A stretch of DNA of 39,823 bases from Rhizophagus sp. LPA8_4_AMF (GCA_021464525.1 JADRCO010000272.1:1-39823); one strand, 5' to 3'. Counted from the stretch's first letter, positions 1 through 11,085 are shown. The notes: generated by a model not told the origin, from the letters alone. Program-made: numbers and translations.

Positions 1-92
1 TGCCTGATACACGATTTATTATAACCATTTTTAATTATAAAAAATCACGTGATACCGGATAATGTGGTTTATCTGGATACAAAAAGCCTTTA

Positions 93-562
93 TTGGATGA
101 TATATTAATTAAAAATGATAAATTACAATCAATAAATATCAAATTTAGAAGAGTTTATTACCCTAATAAACCTGACATTTTCACTTTAAAGCTAAACGAA
201 TTACCGTATAGTTCCGAAATTAAGCACCCTTTTTTACACATAACTCCGGCCAAGGTCCTCATAATTCTGGCCAAAATCTTCATAATTCTGGTAAGGGGTG
301 CTTATTTTCGGGGGACGCTTAATTTCGGAACTATACGGTATCAAATTTCATTTCGGTGTCAGATGAATATAACAATCAGTTATCTGGATCATTACAAATT
401 GTAGCAGACGTAACTTCTACTAATCCTACAATAAAATGGATTCCATCAAAAGAAATCCAAAAAGGTAGATATTTGGTTGGATTACGAGAGAATGATTTTC
501 CCCATGATGGAAATCTACCGCCGATATTGGGACTGACCACTTTTAAATTTACTCAGTGTTGA
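93..562 (+). pseudogene. Unrecognised gene fragment split by a MITE
   Basis: Two open stretches lie either side of a small inverted-repeat element. The upstream one runs from about 93 to the element (residues such as YYPNKPDIFTLKLNE). The downstream one runs from the element to a TGA at 560-562 (SVSDEYNNQLSG, then PTIKWIPSKEIQKGRYLVGL). If bases 204-340 (the element plus one TA) are ignored, the two stretches join in one frame as NE-LSNFISVSDEY. They therefore look like one former exon. I do not recognise the family. The start lies upstream or outside the window; there is an in-frame stop near 64, so an intron or more decay is likely on that side. Whether any product is still made is unknown. 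Confidence 0.55.
204..338. mobile_element. MITE with 22-bp TIRs and TA duplication
   Basis: The left end CCGTATAGTTCCGAAATTAA (204 onward) is an exact inverted match to the right end, which finishes at 338; the arms are 22 bp. Both ends are flanked by TA (202-203 and 339-340), the target duplication of Tc1/mariner-type elements. The interior carries the short direct repeat TCATAATTCTGG twice and no transposase, so it is non-autonomous. It interrupts a reading frame that closes up when the element is removed. Confidence 0.85.
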
Positions 563-1063
563 AAAGGAATACAAATCAGAGAAATTAATATTTTAAAAGT
601 TATAAATTAGTGAATAAAAAAATTACTAGGAGAATTTGAAGATATTGTCGGATATGAAATTTTTTAATACGGCTGGAACATTATATTGAGAGAGTTTGAT
701 TTAACTCTGTTTTTCTATCTGTAAAATTTATTTAGTTATACATTCTGTTCCAGTATTGGTACGGATCAGTGTTCACGGTCAAAGATTTATTTATTTAAAT
801 GTGCAATTCACCATATTATTTATTATTTATTTTTTTTTCAAAGGCCTCGTGGCCGTATTATTTTTAAATCATAAATAAATAAAATAAATAATATACAATA
901 TACATATAGTATACATTCACATGAAACAGTTACTCCTTTTTTTTCCTCTGAGCTACCATAATTGTGAAAAGTGATTATTAGCGCTTATGTAAATGATGGA
1001 GTCCAGGTCGTAGTGGTGGGACGAAAAACCACGTAACTCACAGAATTTTTGAGGAGTTTCAGG
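563..1063. other. AT-rich stretch, no gene seen
   Basis: No convincing reading frame. A small GC palindrome, GGCCTCGTGGCC (843-854), stands out inside a long AT-rich run. Confidence 0.4.
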
Positions 1064-1162
1064 TCACAAAAATTTCGGATGAGGTTGCAGGTTCAAAAAC
1101 TTGGTTGGAGTTGTAGGTTTTGATGGAGTTCCAGGTTTCGGAATTTTAGTTGGAGCTGGTAT
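1064..1162 (-). pseudogene. Pro/Thr-rich coding relic
   Basis: On the minus strand a 32-codon open stretch reads IPAPTKIPKPGTPSKPTTPT followed by KFLNLQPHPKFL and a stop. The regular spacing of proline, threonine and lysine resembles the low-complexity linker of a secreted or wall protein. No start codon, signal peptide or continuation is visible, so it is probably a remnant. The family is not recognised. Confidence 0.3.
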
Positions 1163-1239
1163 CTTATCTGCATTATAACCTCTTCGCATAGCTTCTTACA
1201 GAGAGGAGCATTGTAATTGCTTCGGAGAAACTTTAGATG

Positions 1240-1985
1240 CTTTCAAGTGCTTACAAAAATAAAGTTTTTAATTATAAATATTTGTATTGCATGCATATAA
1301 TAGTTAATATAGTTAATAAGAATTTTAACAAATATTGTAAATTTGTTACTCAAATTTATCTTTTGAGGCTTATAATCCTTAAACATATAAAGATTTATCT
1401 GCTGTACAAATATACAAGATATACATTTGACACGCCTAATTTTTTTTGATCCAGGCTCATTCGAAACTTTAAGATTCGGCTGGTAGATCACATGAGCCGA
1501 TGAGCGTGATGAATCCTTCACGTCGATCACTTTTGACATTCTGCAGAGTAAAGGTTTATAATATTTTGAATTTGTACACACGTTAGGCTTAGAAATAGCA
1601 TCAGTATTGTACGTAATTAACCCGATTTTATCTATTCCAATTTCTCTGAACAGTACATAAATATTTTTGGCTTTTTGAGTCATATGATTCAGCGGAATTT
1701 TCTTTAGATCCATAAGGACGTAGAATCATGACTCTAATAAATTCAAATAACTCATGTATTAAACCTTGTTCTACTTTTTGATTATAGGGAACTTTTTGAT
1801 TAATAGACAATTTGGAATCGAGGCGTGAGAGCTTGAAATCACGGTTCTGATCGTGAAGAATATTTCAAGATTGCATGCTAATTTAGATGTGTTAAATTGG
1901 TGTTGCTCTGATAGTGCACAGCCAAAAGGCGCTTTGTTAGATACTGACCCTATATCCCTCGTGAGATTGGGATAAGTCTGAAGTT
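1240..1985 (-). other. Decayed coding-like DNA, not identified
   Basis: Two short overlapping minus-strand open stretches occur (about 1243-1713 and 1628-1810). One reads SKVIDVKDSSRSSAHVIYQP and the other VPYNQKVEQGLIHELFEFIR. The second has the composition of a real helical protein segment, but both break off quickly. I cannot name the family. Best treated as remnants of one or two genes. Confidence 0.25.
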
Positions 1986-1989
1986 ACGA

Positions 1990-2400
1990 GTGCCTCCCGA
2001 TCTCGCTACTTTTTTCTCGTTTCCTCTATCTAATCTTATCGTTAACTCTTTTTTGATGTACCTTATCCAAGAAAGCATCCGTATTTACATCCTCCAATGA
2101 CTTGATGTTGGCATTATTAAGCTGGTCTACTACTGAGTCGGATATATTAACAGCTGATACCGCAATCACCTCTGCTATCACTTCCTTAACGTTCTGTGAT
2201 TGCTCATCCAATGCCAAGGAACTCTATCCATTACCAGTAACACTCTAGCATCACGCTTGGCATTCTTCTTAATAATCTGTCTCGAATTTGTTCTAAACCT
2301 CAACCTCAGTAAGTTCAGGAATCAACAATCTGCTATCTCAATAATTCAAGCTCCGATAACATGTTTGATAATACAGATTATACACTAAAATAAACAATAA
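1990..2400 (-). pseudogene. Relic of a repeated charged, coiled-coil type protein
   Basis: The clearest part (2026-2217) reads NVKEVIAEVIAVSAVNISDS, then VVDQLNNANIKSLEDVNTDA and FLDKVHQKRVNDKIR. The ending, K/R-rich after DKVH, resembles a repeated family I associate with Rhizophagus genomes (helical, charged, function unknown). Upstream on the same strand (2260-2345) similar charged residues are interrupted by stops and frameshifts. There is no complete reading frame. The family assignment is from memory of similar sequences and is tentative. Confidence 0.4.
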
Positions 2401-2789
2401 AAAATCACGTGCACGTGATGGATTCTTCATGTTTATCACGTATTCACGTTTGTCAAGAAAATAAAATTTTTATTGGTGCGGAGACAAAAAATAAATACAA
2501 AGATCGAGACTTTGCCCGGGATACATGACGTTGATTCCCTAGGGAATCCGTTTCTATACTAATGTATAAGGAAGATTATTCCTTAATATATTTTTTCGTC
2601 CTAGTTCTCTTCACCCCTTGACAAAGTTTTGTGTCATCATCTAAAATATCCCCAAATTATTAATATAATTTTAGAAGGAAACGAAAATCATGAGAAAGCT
2701 ATTGCACGTGTATATAAAGTACCAGCCCGAGGCTAGAATAGAGAAAGGCATGAGTTAGTATACAGACATAATTGTTCATGTCGATTACT

Positions 2790-3560
2790 TTTGCCAAGAA
2801 AGAAATCTTACCTGTAGTAACGGTAGTCAAAAGTCATCATTAAATGCCACGGACGCCTTCCTTCTTCTCGTGTTCGTACGGTGAGAGCTTTCGAATTGTA
2901 TCACGTTCTGCATAAAGCCCGCCATCAAATTATCTTCATTAATAGCAATTAACCCTAACTAACGACACCTTGACTTTCTTGATTGCGAAATCAACTCGGC
3001 CTGATGCTTCATCACCCACAACTTCGAATTGCAGGTCAAGAGTGGTTCTTGGTTATTCTCCTGGCGATGAAGATGGGTGCGTATAATATTTAGGGAATAT
3101 ATTTGCAAGGCACAGCTTCTGTTACCGAACCTATAATTGGACTAATAAACTATTGTCATTTATCCAACTCGTCCTCGTCATAGTCTTCACAGGGTCTGGT
3201 ACAAATGGTAGGATCTTTTTATATCATTGCTACAGATTCTATATTTGCCTAATGTCTTCCCACCTTTGTCTTGTACGAGGAGAACCTCAACGTTTTGTCC
3301 TTACGCTTCTTGGAAAAGTTTGCAAGATTTGACGCAGGCCCACCCTTCATACCATAACATACCATAACATACCATAACTGCGAAGCTTTTCTTCGGTTGT
3401 CTCGAGGAAGGTACGGCCATTAGTCTTTTTGAGAGCTGTCTTGCCGAACCCTAAGTCCTGTTCTCGCAAAAACGAGATAAGTTCAGCCTTATTATACTTT
3501 TAACTTCGTTTGCTAACGTAAGCGACTCATTTCCTGTTGCAGTAGGTGAAAGTGGGGACA
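2790..3560 (-). pseudogene. Decayed SAM-domain / GRVD.AIK repeat-family gene
   Basis: Read on the minus strand from 3560, pieces in different frames give a SAM-like helix bundle (LISFLREQDLGFGKTALKKT, then TEEKLRSYGM, KGGPASNLANFSKKRKDK and FSSYKTK). They continue with the downstream domain (LDLQFEVVGDEASGRVDFAI, then KKVKVSL) and AGFMQNVIQFESSHRTNTRR further along. The GRVDFAIKK segment looks like the conserved core of a nuclease-like domain found behind SAM domains in Rhizophagus; that is my inference. Several frameshifts and stops, and a 10-bp tandem expansion inside the SAM part, show that it is dead. A second SAM fragment of the same family lies at 11086-11402. Confidence 0.6.
3349..3379. 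repeat. Three tandem copies of a 10-bp unit
   Basis: The unit ACCATAACAT is repeated twice exactly and once nearly (3351-3379), with a partial copy before. On the minus strand one copy encodes the SYGM of the SAM relic. The two extra copies (20 bp) shift the frame, so this is a slippage duplication inside a former coding exon. Confidence 0.8.
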
Positions 3561-3731
3561 GGATATAAGGTGTATTGGTGGCTAGTTGGTTCGGATAAAA
3601 AAATAGTGCTACGTTCCGGAGTGAAATAAAACTTCATTTCGCGAACGCGTTAATATATATTTTTATGTCACACAGATATCGCATCATTACACGTGATCCG
3701 CTTCGAAAGCAACAATAAAAAAAATTGCGAA

Positions 3732-3968
3732 TTACATCAGTATTACATCGCTACATGATACTATTAGGGGTATAGGGGAGCGAACAAAAATATGAATCAA
3801 GACTTCATCGGAATTCTCAAGGAAATAAACAAAAATCGTATTCTCTGGTTGCATACGTCTTCTTTCTGCACTGGTCGGATAAATTTGGCGAAGATGGAAG
3901 TTGTTAGGACGAATTGGAATATGGGACGCTAATGTAGCCCTAGCTCTAGACTCAAGATCAGAGACCAT
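3732..3968 (-). other. Open stretch of 78 codons, not identified
   Basis: Starts at an ATG (3966-3968) and runs MVSDLESRARATLASHIPIR, then PNNFHLRQIYPTSAERRRM and NTIFVYFLENSDEVLIHIFV to a stop at 3732-3734. It is basic in the middle and hydrophobic at the end. No motif is recognised, and there is no obvious splice site or paralogue in the window. It could be a small gene, a relic exon or chance. Confidence 0.25.
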
Positions 3969-3969
3969 G

Positions 3970-4867
3970 GCATCTTGGAAATTTCAATTACAAAATTACA
4001 TTTCAATTTAGACTATTACGGAAGCGAAGGTTGAGGCTGATAATATCATTATTATCATTTTCAGCAGTAAACGTCTTAATTTTTACTTCATTCTGCTGAA
4101 TTATGATCCATTATGAGATTAAACCTATAAAGGATCAATGCTTTTTTCTTAGCAAAACTTCGCTTCTCAAAATAGTCTCTCATGAAAGGCGTAGCTTTGA
4201 AGAGGGAAGTTGACTGAACTTCCACGAGTTCCTACATGCCTTATATCTTGATGGGAAAAAAGATGAGAGTGGTTAACAGTTAACACTATCTTATGATGCC
4301 AAAGAGTTCCATGAAGCATATTAATTTAGATTTTTCATACCTCTTCACATGAAGATCGGTAAACGCCTGGAGATCTCGAAATTGCAAAGTTCTCTCGTCT
4401 CCATAACTCATTGCTTTTGTCGATATTATTACTTATAAGACAGCCCCTGTACCGCAAGTAAACACTTTCTCAAATTTGTTGGGAAGAAATTAGATAGAGG
4501 TGATAACAGTTGTGATAACGGTTAGCGCGTTTTTCTTTTCGAACATTAAAAGTATTATTGTCACACAGGTTATCCATACTCAAATTTCGGTGACACTAAC
4601 TAGTTAATATCGATGCGATTATTATTATGAACTGTCATTGAACGTTGAAATAAGTCTGTTCTCTGAATCGAGTAATTTATTTTTATTAATAAATAAATAT
4701 ATTACTCATGAGCTCGCGAAGTTATATATTGAAAATTAGGATTGAATAAAAGTTACTCGCTATGACATGCTACAGTGCTACACGTAATCTTAATATAAAT
4801 TTGTCCCCAATACCTTAGTTTCAATTTTTTTTTCGACTTTGGATGCCGGAAAGTAAAAAAAATTGGT
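3970..4867. other. Intergenic, no gene seen
   Basis: Moderately AT-rich with stops in all frames. No feature is supported. Confidence 0.4.
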
Positions 4868-5102
4868 TCAGTTTTTTTTTGACTTCTTTTTTTTAGGCGA
4901 CTCTCTGGAGTCTGCCTTTTCTTTGTCTTCTTTTTTCTTTAGGTCTACTTTTGTTTTTCGATTATTTAAATAATCTTGAACATGGTTGAATAATTCTTCG
5001 ATAAGTAACTCATCAGATGAAACGAATAAACCAAGAATATCTTCATCCGATAGGTCTTCTCTTCGGTTCCCTTTTTTTACATTTCTTTTAGGTATGTAGG
5101 TC
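4868..5102 (-). pseudogene. BTB-domain C-terminal fragment with Lys-rich tail
   Basis: A minus-strand frame ending at TGA 4868-4870 reads GNRREDLSDEDILGLFVSSD, then ELLIEELFNHVQDYLNNRK, followed by a Lys/Glu-rich tail ending SPKKKKSKKN. The segment DILGLFVSSDELLIEELFNH has the pattern of the helices after a BTB core, where an aspartate-glutamate-leucine motif precedes the LxEHxQxYL helix in fungal BTB-Kelch and BTB-TLDc proteins. The same pattern (AADEMNLYELVEHLQQ) is present in the two intact BTB genes of this window. The frame runs upstream without a stop into the purine-rich tract, where homology ends, so the rest of the gene is missing or replaced. A splice acceptor near 5100 is possible. 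Confidence 0.5.
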
Positions 5103-5130
5103 AGGAGTGTGGGTTGTGTATGGGTGGCGT

Positions 5131-5443
5131 TTTCCCTCTTTCTCTTCCCTTTCCCTTATTCTCTCGCTCTTTTCATTTTCCCTTCCTTTTCCTTTCCTTT
5201 ATTCCCTTGTTCCTTTCTTTCCCTTTCCTTATTCCCTCGCTCTTTCCACTTTCCCCTTTCCTTCCCTTTCCTTATTCCCTCACTCTTTTCCCTTTCCCTC
5301 TCTCGCCTTCCCTCTTTCCCTTTCTCTTCCCCTTCCCCTTCCCCTTCCCCTTCCTTTCCTTTCTCTTTATTCCCTCGCTCTTTCCCCCTTTCCCATTCCC
5401 CTTCCCCTTTCCCTCTATCACTTTTCCTTCCCTTTCTCTCCCT
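5131..5443. repeat. 310-bp polypyrimidine/polypurine tract
   Basis: The plus strand is almost only C and T, built from CCCTTTCC-type units, with a pure run of CCCCTT hexamers near 5326-5355. All three plus frames and one minus frame are open only because the tract contains few stop triplets. Mirror-symmetric homopurine tracts like this can form triplex (H-DNA) in general; nothing here shows that it does. Confidence 0.9.
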
Positions 5444-5459
5444 GATCAATGTTGCTGCA

Positions 5460-5859
5460 CCTTAACGTTGGTGATCAGGTGACAACAAGTTTTTTAAAAG
5501 ACTTGGCTAAGTCAGCAATAATATTAACGATCTGTTCACTTTTTTAAATATATTTAAAATATAAATTAAATAAAATTTTTATTTAATTTCTCATTTATGA
5601 TTATTATTTTGATTATTTAATTTTTAATTTTCGCAAATGTATTATTTCAAAGTTAATTTTAACTTTAATAAAACATAGGTCATTTTAATTTTATTATAGC
5701 TTTTACAATTGTAACAACTAGCTGAAACTCCGAATCATAATATTATTAACATATTAAACTTGGTTAATATAACTTCTCCATCTGAATTAATTGCAGTAAA
5801 TTTAAGGTATAATAATCCATAGAAAGTATACAATTTCCATATACAGCTTTTGCATATTT
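5460..5859. other. AT-rich intergenic stretch
   Basis: Long A/T runs and no reading frame. Nothing else seen. Confidence 0.4.
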
Positions 5860-6045
5860 CCCTGTAAAAAATGTTGATTCGTCCATGTTTTTTTCGTGAA
5901 TGTATCATTTTCATGGAATTTAGTCTTAAATCATGGAAAATTCATCTCTAACGCGGATATCCGTGAATGTATCATATTCACGGAATTTTTATGAAAGCCA
6001 CGGAGAAATAATGGAAATATTCGGATAAATATTTTTTTATAGGGG
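5860..6045. mobile_element. Candidate MITE with CCC..TAAAAAA ends
   Basis: The left end CCCTGTAAAAAAT (5860) is mirrored imperfectly by ATTTTTTTATAGGGG (to 6045). Inside are two similar segments, CGTGAATGTATCATTTTCAT (5896 onward) and CCGTGAATGTATCATATTCA (5961 onward); the second folds on itself as CCGTGAAT..ATTCACGG. No coding capacity. The ends are imperfect and no clear target duplication is seen. Confidence 0.5.
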
Positions 6046-6585
6046 TTTCATTTTCTTGTTTCATTCAATATACTGTATAACCCAGGTTTACCTCCTTATT
6101 AATAAAAGCTTACTTATAAACTGGCTCCTTATTTGCTCTTTACCAAAGTATACCATTTTTCTGAAATATGTTTACAGTTTTTACTATTTCTCATATCATG
6201 CATCCTGTTTTGATATTTTTGTGATAAGCTGATATCCTCTTTTATTATAGTAGTTATAAACTTACTAGAACCTTCAGTGTAATTGATAATTGTTTTCTGG
6301 AATGCTCTTTACATTAAACTCGGTTCAGAAATTAAAAATTTACTATTTTATTATTAGGTTTAATAGATTCCCTTAGTAATTCTTAGCTAAAGTCAAGAAT
6401 ACAGATATTTTAAAGGCCTTAAAAATCTTGGAAGTTCTAGATATGGAAATTCAGCTATATAATAAAAGATTTTCTTCTTAATTATAGATTTTAGTAAATA
6501 TATTTTCTGACATCTGTAATTAAAGAAGTATTAAATATGACTTTTTTCCTTTTAAAGGTTTTACTAACCCTCAATTACTGAATAG

Positions 6586-7280
6586 TTGATCCTTATATCA
6601 TTCAGCTGTAATTATAAGAGGAATATTTTTGATGATGATATACTTAATTGTTTGAAGGCATTAACAAAGCATTCAAATACTTTAACAAAATTATTTTTAT
6701 TTGGAATATCACTACCACCCATTTTTACTAAAATTATATTTCAAACCTAAGAATTTTAAAATTAATTTTTTCAGTTGATGATCTTGATATATTGGTCAAA
6801 TTTTTAGTAAATAATGGCAAGAATTTAGAAGAACTTACTGTATTTTAATGTAATAACGATAATAAATCATTAAATTTAACTATGGCTAATTATTGCCCAA
6901 ACTTAAAATCATTATATGTTGAATTTCCATCTAATGGTATAGAAAAATTAATAATGATTTTTGATAATTGTCAACGATTAGAAAGTATTAGAATTTCTTG
7001 TGGTGGTCCATATTTAGGAGGGAAAAAACTGTTAGAACTTGTTGCTAAATATTCTTCTAATAATTTTCATGAATTAAAATTATGTAATGCAAAATTAAAT
7101 TCAAAAGATTTGGAATCATTTTTTTATTAGTTGGAAAGATCGTATATCACAAAAACATTTTCAATTATCTTTAGTGGTGATGGTCCTGTAAATAATGACA
7201 AAATCAGGGAATTAATTAGAAAATACAAAGACTTGAATGTTATTAAAAAATTTGAGTTCCCAAATAGATTTTCTGATTAA
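6586..7280 (+). pseudogene. F-box protein, 3'-half duplicate
   Basis: This is a second copy of the leucine-rich C-terminal half of the F-box gene at 9511-10880. It begins at the same point, TATCATTCAGCTGTAATTAT (about 6596), and stays close to it through ALTKHSNTLTKLF, FSVDDLDI, ANYCPNLKSLYVEFPSNGIE, KKLLELVAKYSSNN and GDGPVNN to the stop region near 7280. The two 3' flanks also match. It has no F-box and no N-terminal half, and single-base losses break it (for example before DLDI and after LESFFY at 7130). It therefore cannot encode an F-box adaptor. The open part is 6882-7130. It is most simply a partial tandem duplication followed by decay. Confidence 0.8.
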
Positions 7281-7710
7281 AAGTGAAGATTCTGTTATAA
7301 TTATACTCTTACTAAATATATTAATTATTGCAATTATGAATAAATAATATTTTGTCATCTAGCAAAAAAGTGATTATTTAATTGATATTATAAGTAAAAT
7401 CGTGTATCCTACAGTATATATATAATAAATCAAAATTAAAGAATATAATTATTTAACGTTATTTTTGATACTTTGAGAAAATTTTATATATAAATCATTC
7501 TCTCATCAGTTGTTAAGACAACATTTATTTAAATATTCAATTATTAACTATGTACTTAAATTAGTAATTATTCAATTTTATTAATTTATTAAACTGCGAT
7601 AAGAAAATCTCAATTACACGCTAGGAACTATACAAGAAAAGGTCAGGTGCTGCTTACATAGGATGCTGTTCTATTAGAACTAATAAATATGATTTATTAG
7701 TTGATTTTAT
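7281..7710. other. 3' flank of the F-box copy, AT-rich
   Basis: The first 100 bases match the 3' flank of the second F-box copy (TTCTGTTATAATTATACTC and ATTATGAATAAATAA). The rest shows no feature. Confidence 0.4.
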
Positions 7711-8125
7711 CTAGGGGTGTTAGATTGCCAAATCAACTTGAATCCAGATCTATAAAACTTGCGCTCGGATTTTAAAACTTGCTTTGAAACTATTTTTATA
7801 TATATTGTACCTTCTGAATATATCATGATTAATAAAATAGACTCTTAATCAGCGGGCTTGTTATGATGATATAGGTATTAGTAACTCTAGAGGTTGAAAT
7901 TACTTGTGTAAAGTTTGATGAGCCATTTGTATAACGAAGCTCAGGTGTATTTTCTTTACTTGCCATGTTAATCTTAGGAATATAAAATTATTCTCAAAAG
8001 ATGATTTGAATCTGATTGTCTTTAAATATTATTAGTAAAACCATATGATCATAAAACTCGATTCAACCAGTTTCAATCACAAACTCGATTAAAACTGGTT
8101 TAGTGAAACCTGATAACATCCCTAG
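7711..8125. mobile_element. Candidate 415-bp element with 12-bp inverted ends
   Basis: CTAGGGGTGTTA at 7711 is mirrored by TAACATCCCTAG at 8114-8125 (11 of 12 match). Inside, short inverted pieces recur: AAACTCGATTCAACCAGTTT and AAACTCGATTAAAACTGGTT near 8055-8100. No reading frame, so it would be non-autonomous. The target duplication is not clear. Confidence 0.45.
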
Positions 8126-9510
8126 TAACATACTCTATGAACTAAAAATTATTAAATTTACAGTATTTAGTTCTTATTTATTTTTTTATTTAGATAAATA
8201 GGATTGAAGTTTTCTAATTTGGTCATACAGATTATCAGTAAAATTTTTTAGAGTTTCAGTGAACTTTACCTTATCCCAACATTATTCATAAAATATAAAT
8301 ATGTTCATATCTATTGATAAAATTATCATGTAATTTTTTTTTTCACGTCAGCAATCGTTCAGCTCTGAATCTAAAATGTCAGTAATCATTCATGTAAAGC
8401 TTAAAAACAAGTTTCTCAATAAACTAAGCTTTTGACGCTGTAAATTTCTTTTACATAGTAATGCATTTTTAAAATCGTATTTTACACTAAACAAGTTAAC
8501 TTAGTCAATAGTCATAACAGAGGGTTCTAAATACTTTCAGTTGAGGCAATATTTATTAAAATTAAGTAGTTAAAAATTTTTTCATGTTTTTCAATAGTAC
8601 TTAGTAATTGTTTCTAATTATGCAAGGCAAATCCAATCATGTTTCTTTTTTAAATAATTAATTCTTTAATTAATCAAAAAATTTGAAAAAATCTCTTCGC
8701 TCGTAAATGTATATCATTTTTATTTTTAGTTTAATTTCCGATGAAAAAATAAAGATATTAGACGTTAATTAAAGTGAATTTTTCTTTGCAAAAAGAAGAA
8801 TAAAAGATATAGATAAATTTTTAGAAAAGATCTATCTAAAATGGGAAACGATTTCCATTTTTTTATTTTGAAAAATTTTTGAATTAGTTTTTTATTACGA
8901 AAAGAGAAAAGAATAAATTAAAAATGGTAAACGGTTTCCCTTTTCTAACAAAAAATAATAAAGTTATTAAATATTCATAAAATACTAAAAATACGCCCGT
9001 TATAATAAATTTCTCAGATAATTTTTATTCTGACGTTTAGAATACCCTCTAATTTTTGCCAAATATATCCCGTATTTATTATGGTCAATAATTTGGTTGC
9101 ATTGAGCTATGTGTACATTCCGATGTCCAATTTGTTCCAGTTAATGAAATTTTGATCAGATATTTTTTTTCTTGATAATGAGATAATGAATGAAAAAAAG
9201 AAAATCTTTTTATTTTTAATATGTACTAAATTTTAGAATTTTACTAGATTAAAAATTGTCAAACACAATTTCTATCACGTTTCTAATGAGGCGAAGAGGC
9301 AATACCATAGGCTGTAAATCAGTTAATTGTCTGGAAAATGATATAATAATTTTTTAAGTCTTTTTAATCATTAGTAGATGAAACTCAGTAATCTGACATC
9401 ATCATTACAGCCTTTCATATTTGAGACATTATTGTACATTTGAGTTAGCATTAGTCATCTGAAGTATAAATACAATTTTTTTACAACTTATTTTTTTTAC
9501 TAAAAAAAAA
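8126..9510. other. AT-rich intergenic and F-box upstream region
   Basis: No open frame of note. The last 30 bases before the F-box ATG are A/T-rich, with an A run directly upstream of the start at 9511. Confidence 0.4.
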
Positions 9511-10880
9511 ATGATTTCAACACTTCCTATTGATTGTCTTAACAAAATTTTCGAGTGCTTAGAGAAAGACAAAGCTACTTTACATTCTTGTTTACTAGTA
9601 AATCGTCTTTGGTGCAAAATTTCCGTTGAAATATTATGGAGGAATATTTGGGATCTTAAATGGTTTAATTTATCACAAATTATTAGGACTCTAATCGCTT
9701 GTCTTCCTAACAAATCAAAAGACTTTCTAATTAATAATGGAGTCACTTCAATTCCAACCTCAAAACCTCCATTGTTTAATTATGCATCATTTTGCAAAGT
9801 TCTTTCAATTCCATATCTATTAATTAACGATTACTCATATATTAAAATTAAATTTTTAACTAAAAAATCCAAAAAACTATTTGATAACCCAAGAAATATT
9901 GAAAATGTTTATGAAACAAATTTCTTCTTTAAATCAAATGGATTTTAGGTTTGATGAAGGTCTTTATGCTTATTATGATGATTTTTATACAAAATATAAT
10001 TTTTTAAATTTTATTAATTTTCCTGGAGCAAATGATTGTTTAAAAAATCTTTCAGAATTGATATGTGTTTCATACATAAATTCTGAATTTTTTCTTCAAC
10101 TATCTAAAATATGTCATAATATAAATTCTTTAGTTATAATATTTGAAGATACTGTTTCAGCTGGAATAAAAGATTTGTTATTTTGTCAAAATAATTTTAA
10201 AATCCATATCATTCAGCTGTAATTATAAGAGGAATATTTTTGATGATGATATACTTAATTGCTTGAAGGCATTAACAAAGCATTCAAATACTTTAACAAA
10301 ATTATTTTTATATGGAATATCACCACTTATTTTTACTAAAATTATATTTTCAAACTTAAGAATTTTAAAATTAATTTTTTCAGTTGATGATCTTGATATA
10401 TTTAACAAATTTTTAGTAAATAATGGAAAGAATTTAGAAGAACTTACTGTATTTCAGATATGTGATAATGATTATAATTCATTAAATCATGCTATAGCTA
10501 ATTATTGCCCAAACTTAAAATCATTAAATGTTAAATTTTCATCTAATGGAATAGAAAATTTAAAAATGATTTTTGATAATTGTCAACAATTAGAAAGTAT
10601 TATAGCTTTTTGTGGTGGTTCATATTTAGGAGAAAAAAAACTGTTAGAACTTGTTGCTAAATATTCTCCCAATAATTTTCATGAATTAAAATTATATAAT
10701 GAAAAATTAAATTCAAAAGATTTGGAATCATTTTTTATTAGTTGGAAAGAACGTATGTCACAAAAACCATTTTCAATTATCTTTAGTGGTGATGGTCCTG
10801 TAAATAATGTCAAAATCAGGGAATTAATTAGAAAATACAAAGACTTGAATGTTATTAAAAAATTTAAGTTCCCAGAATAG
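9511..10880 (+). pseudogene. F-box / leucine-rich protein with two frameshifts
   Basis: F-box proteins recruit substrates to SCF ubiquitin ligases through Skp1. The N-terminus has the F-box as seen in Rhizophagus families: MISTLPIDCLNKIFECLEKD, then CLLVNRLWCKISVEILWR (residues 1-50). The C-terminal half has the LRR-like helices CPNLKSLNV, CQQLESI, and a typical ending with SWKERMSQK and a GDGP motif. The total of 1370 bases fits the roughly 450-residue length I expect for this family. The frame changes near 9890 (into EILKMFMKQISSLNQ) and at the AAAA run at 10198-10201, where removing one A joins NNFK to SISFSCNYKRNIF. Each shift is +1 and everything else is open. Either this is a very young pseudogene or the indels are assembly errors. 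The neighbour at 6586-7280 is a partial copy. Confidence 0.8.
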
Positions 10881-11085
10881 ATTTTCTGATTAAAAGTGAA
10901 TTAAGATTCTGTTATAATTATATACTCTTAATACTGAATATATTAAAACATATTGTTTGTTGCAATTATGAATAAATAAGATGTTGTGAATCTCTAGTGA
11001 AATACATCTGTTAGCTTTAGCTACACATTTAATCAAGTTAGCAAACAGTGGAAAAATTCTTACTTGTGATATATCTGTTATTCAC
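10881..11085. other. 3' flank of the F-box gene
   Basis: Shares its first 100 bases with the flank of the partial copy. No other feature. Confidence 0.4.

Noticed and set aside
5107..5482. Three overlapping plus-strand frames rich in Ser, Phe, Leu and Pro, and one minus-strand Arg/Glu/Lys frame
   Set aside because: They arise only because the pyrimidine tract has few stop codons; no motif or codon bias supports coding.
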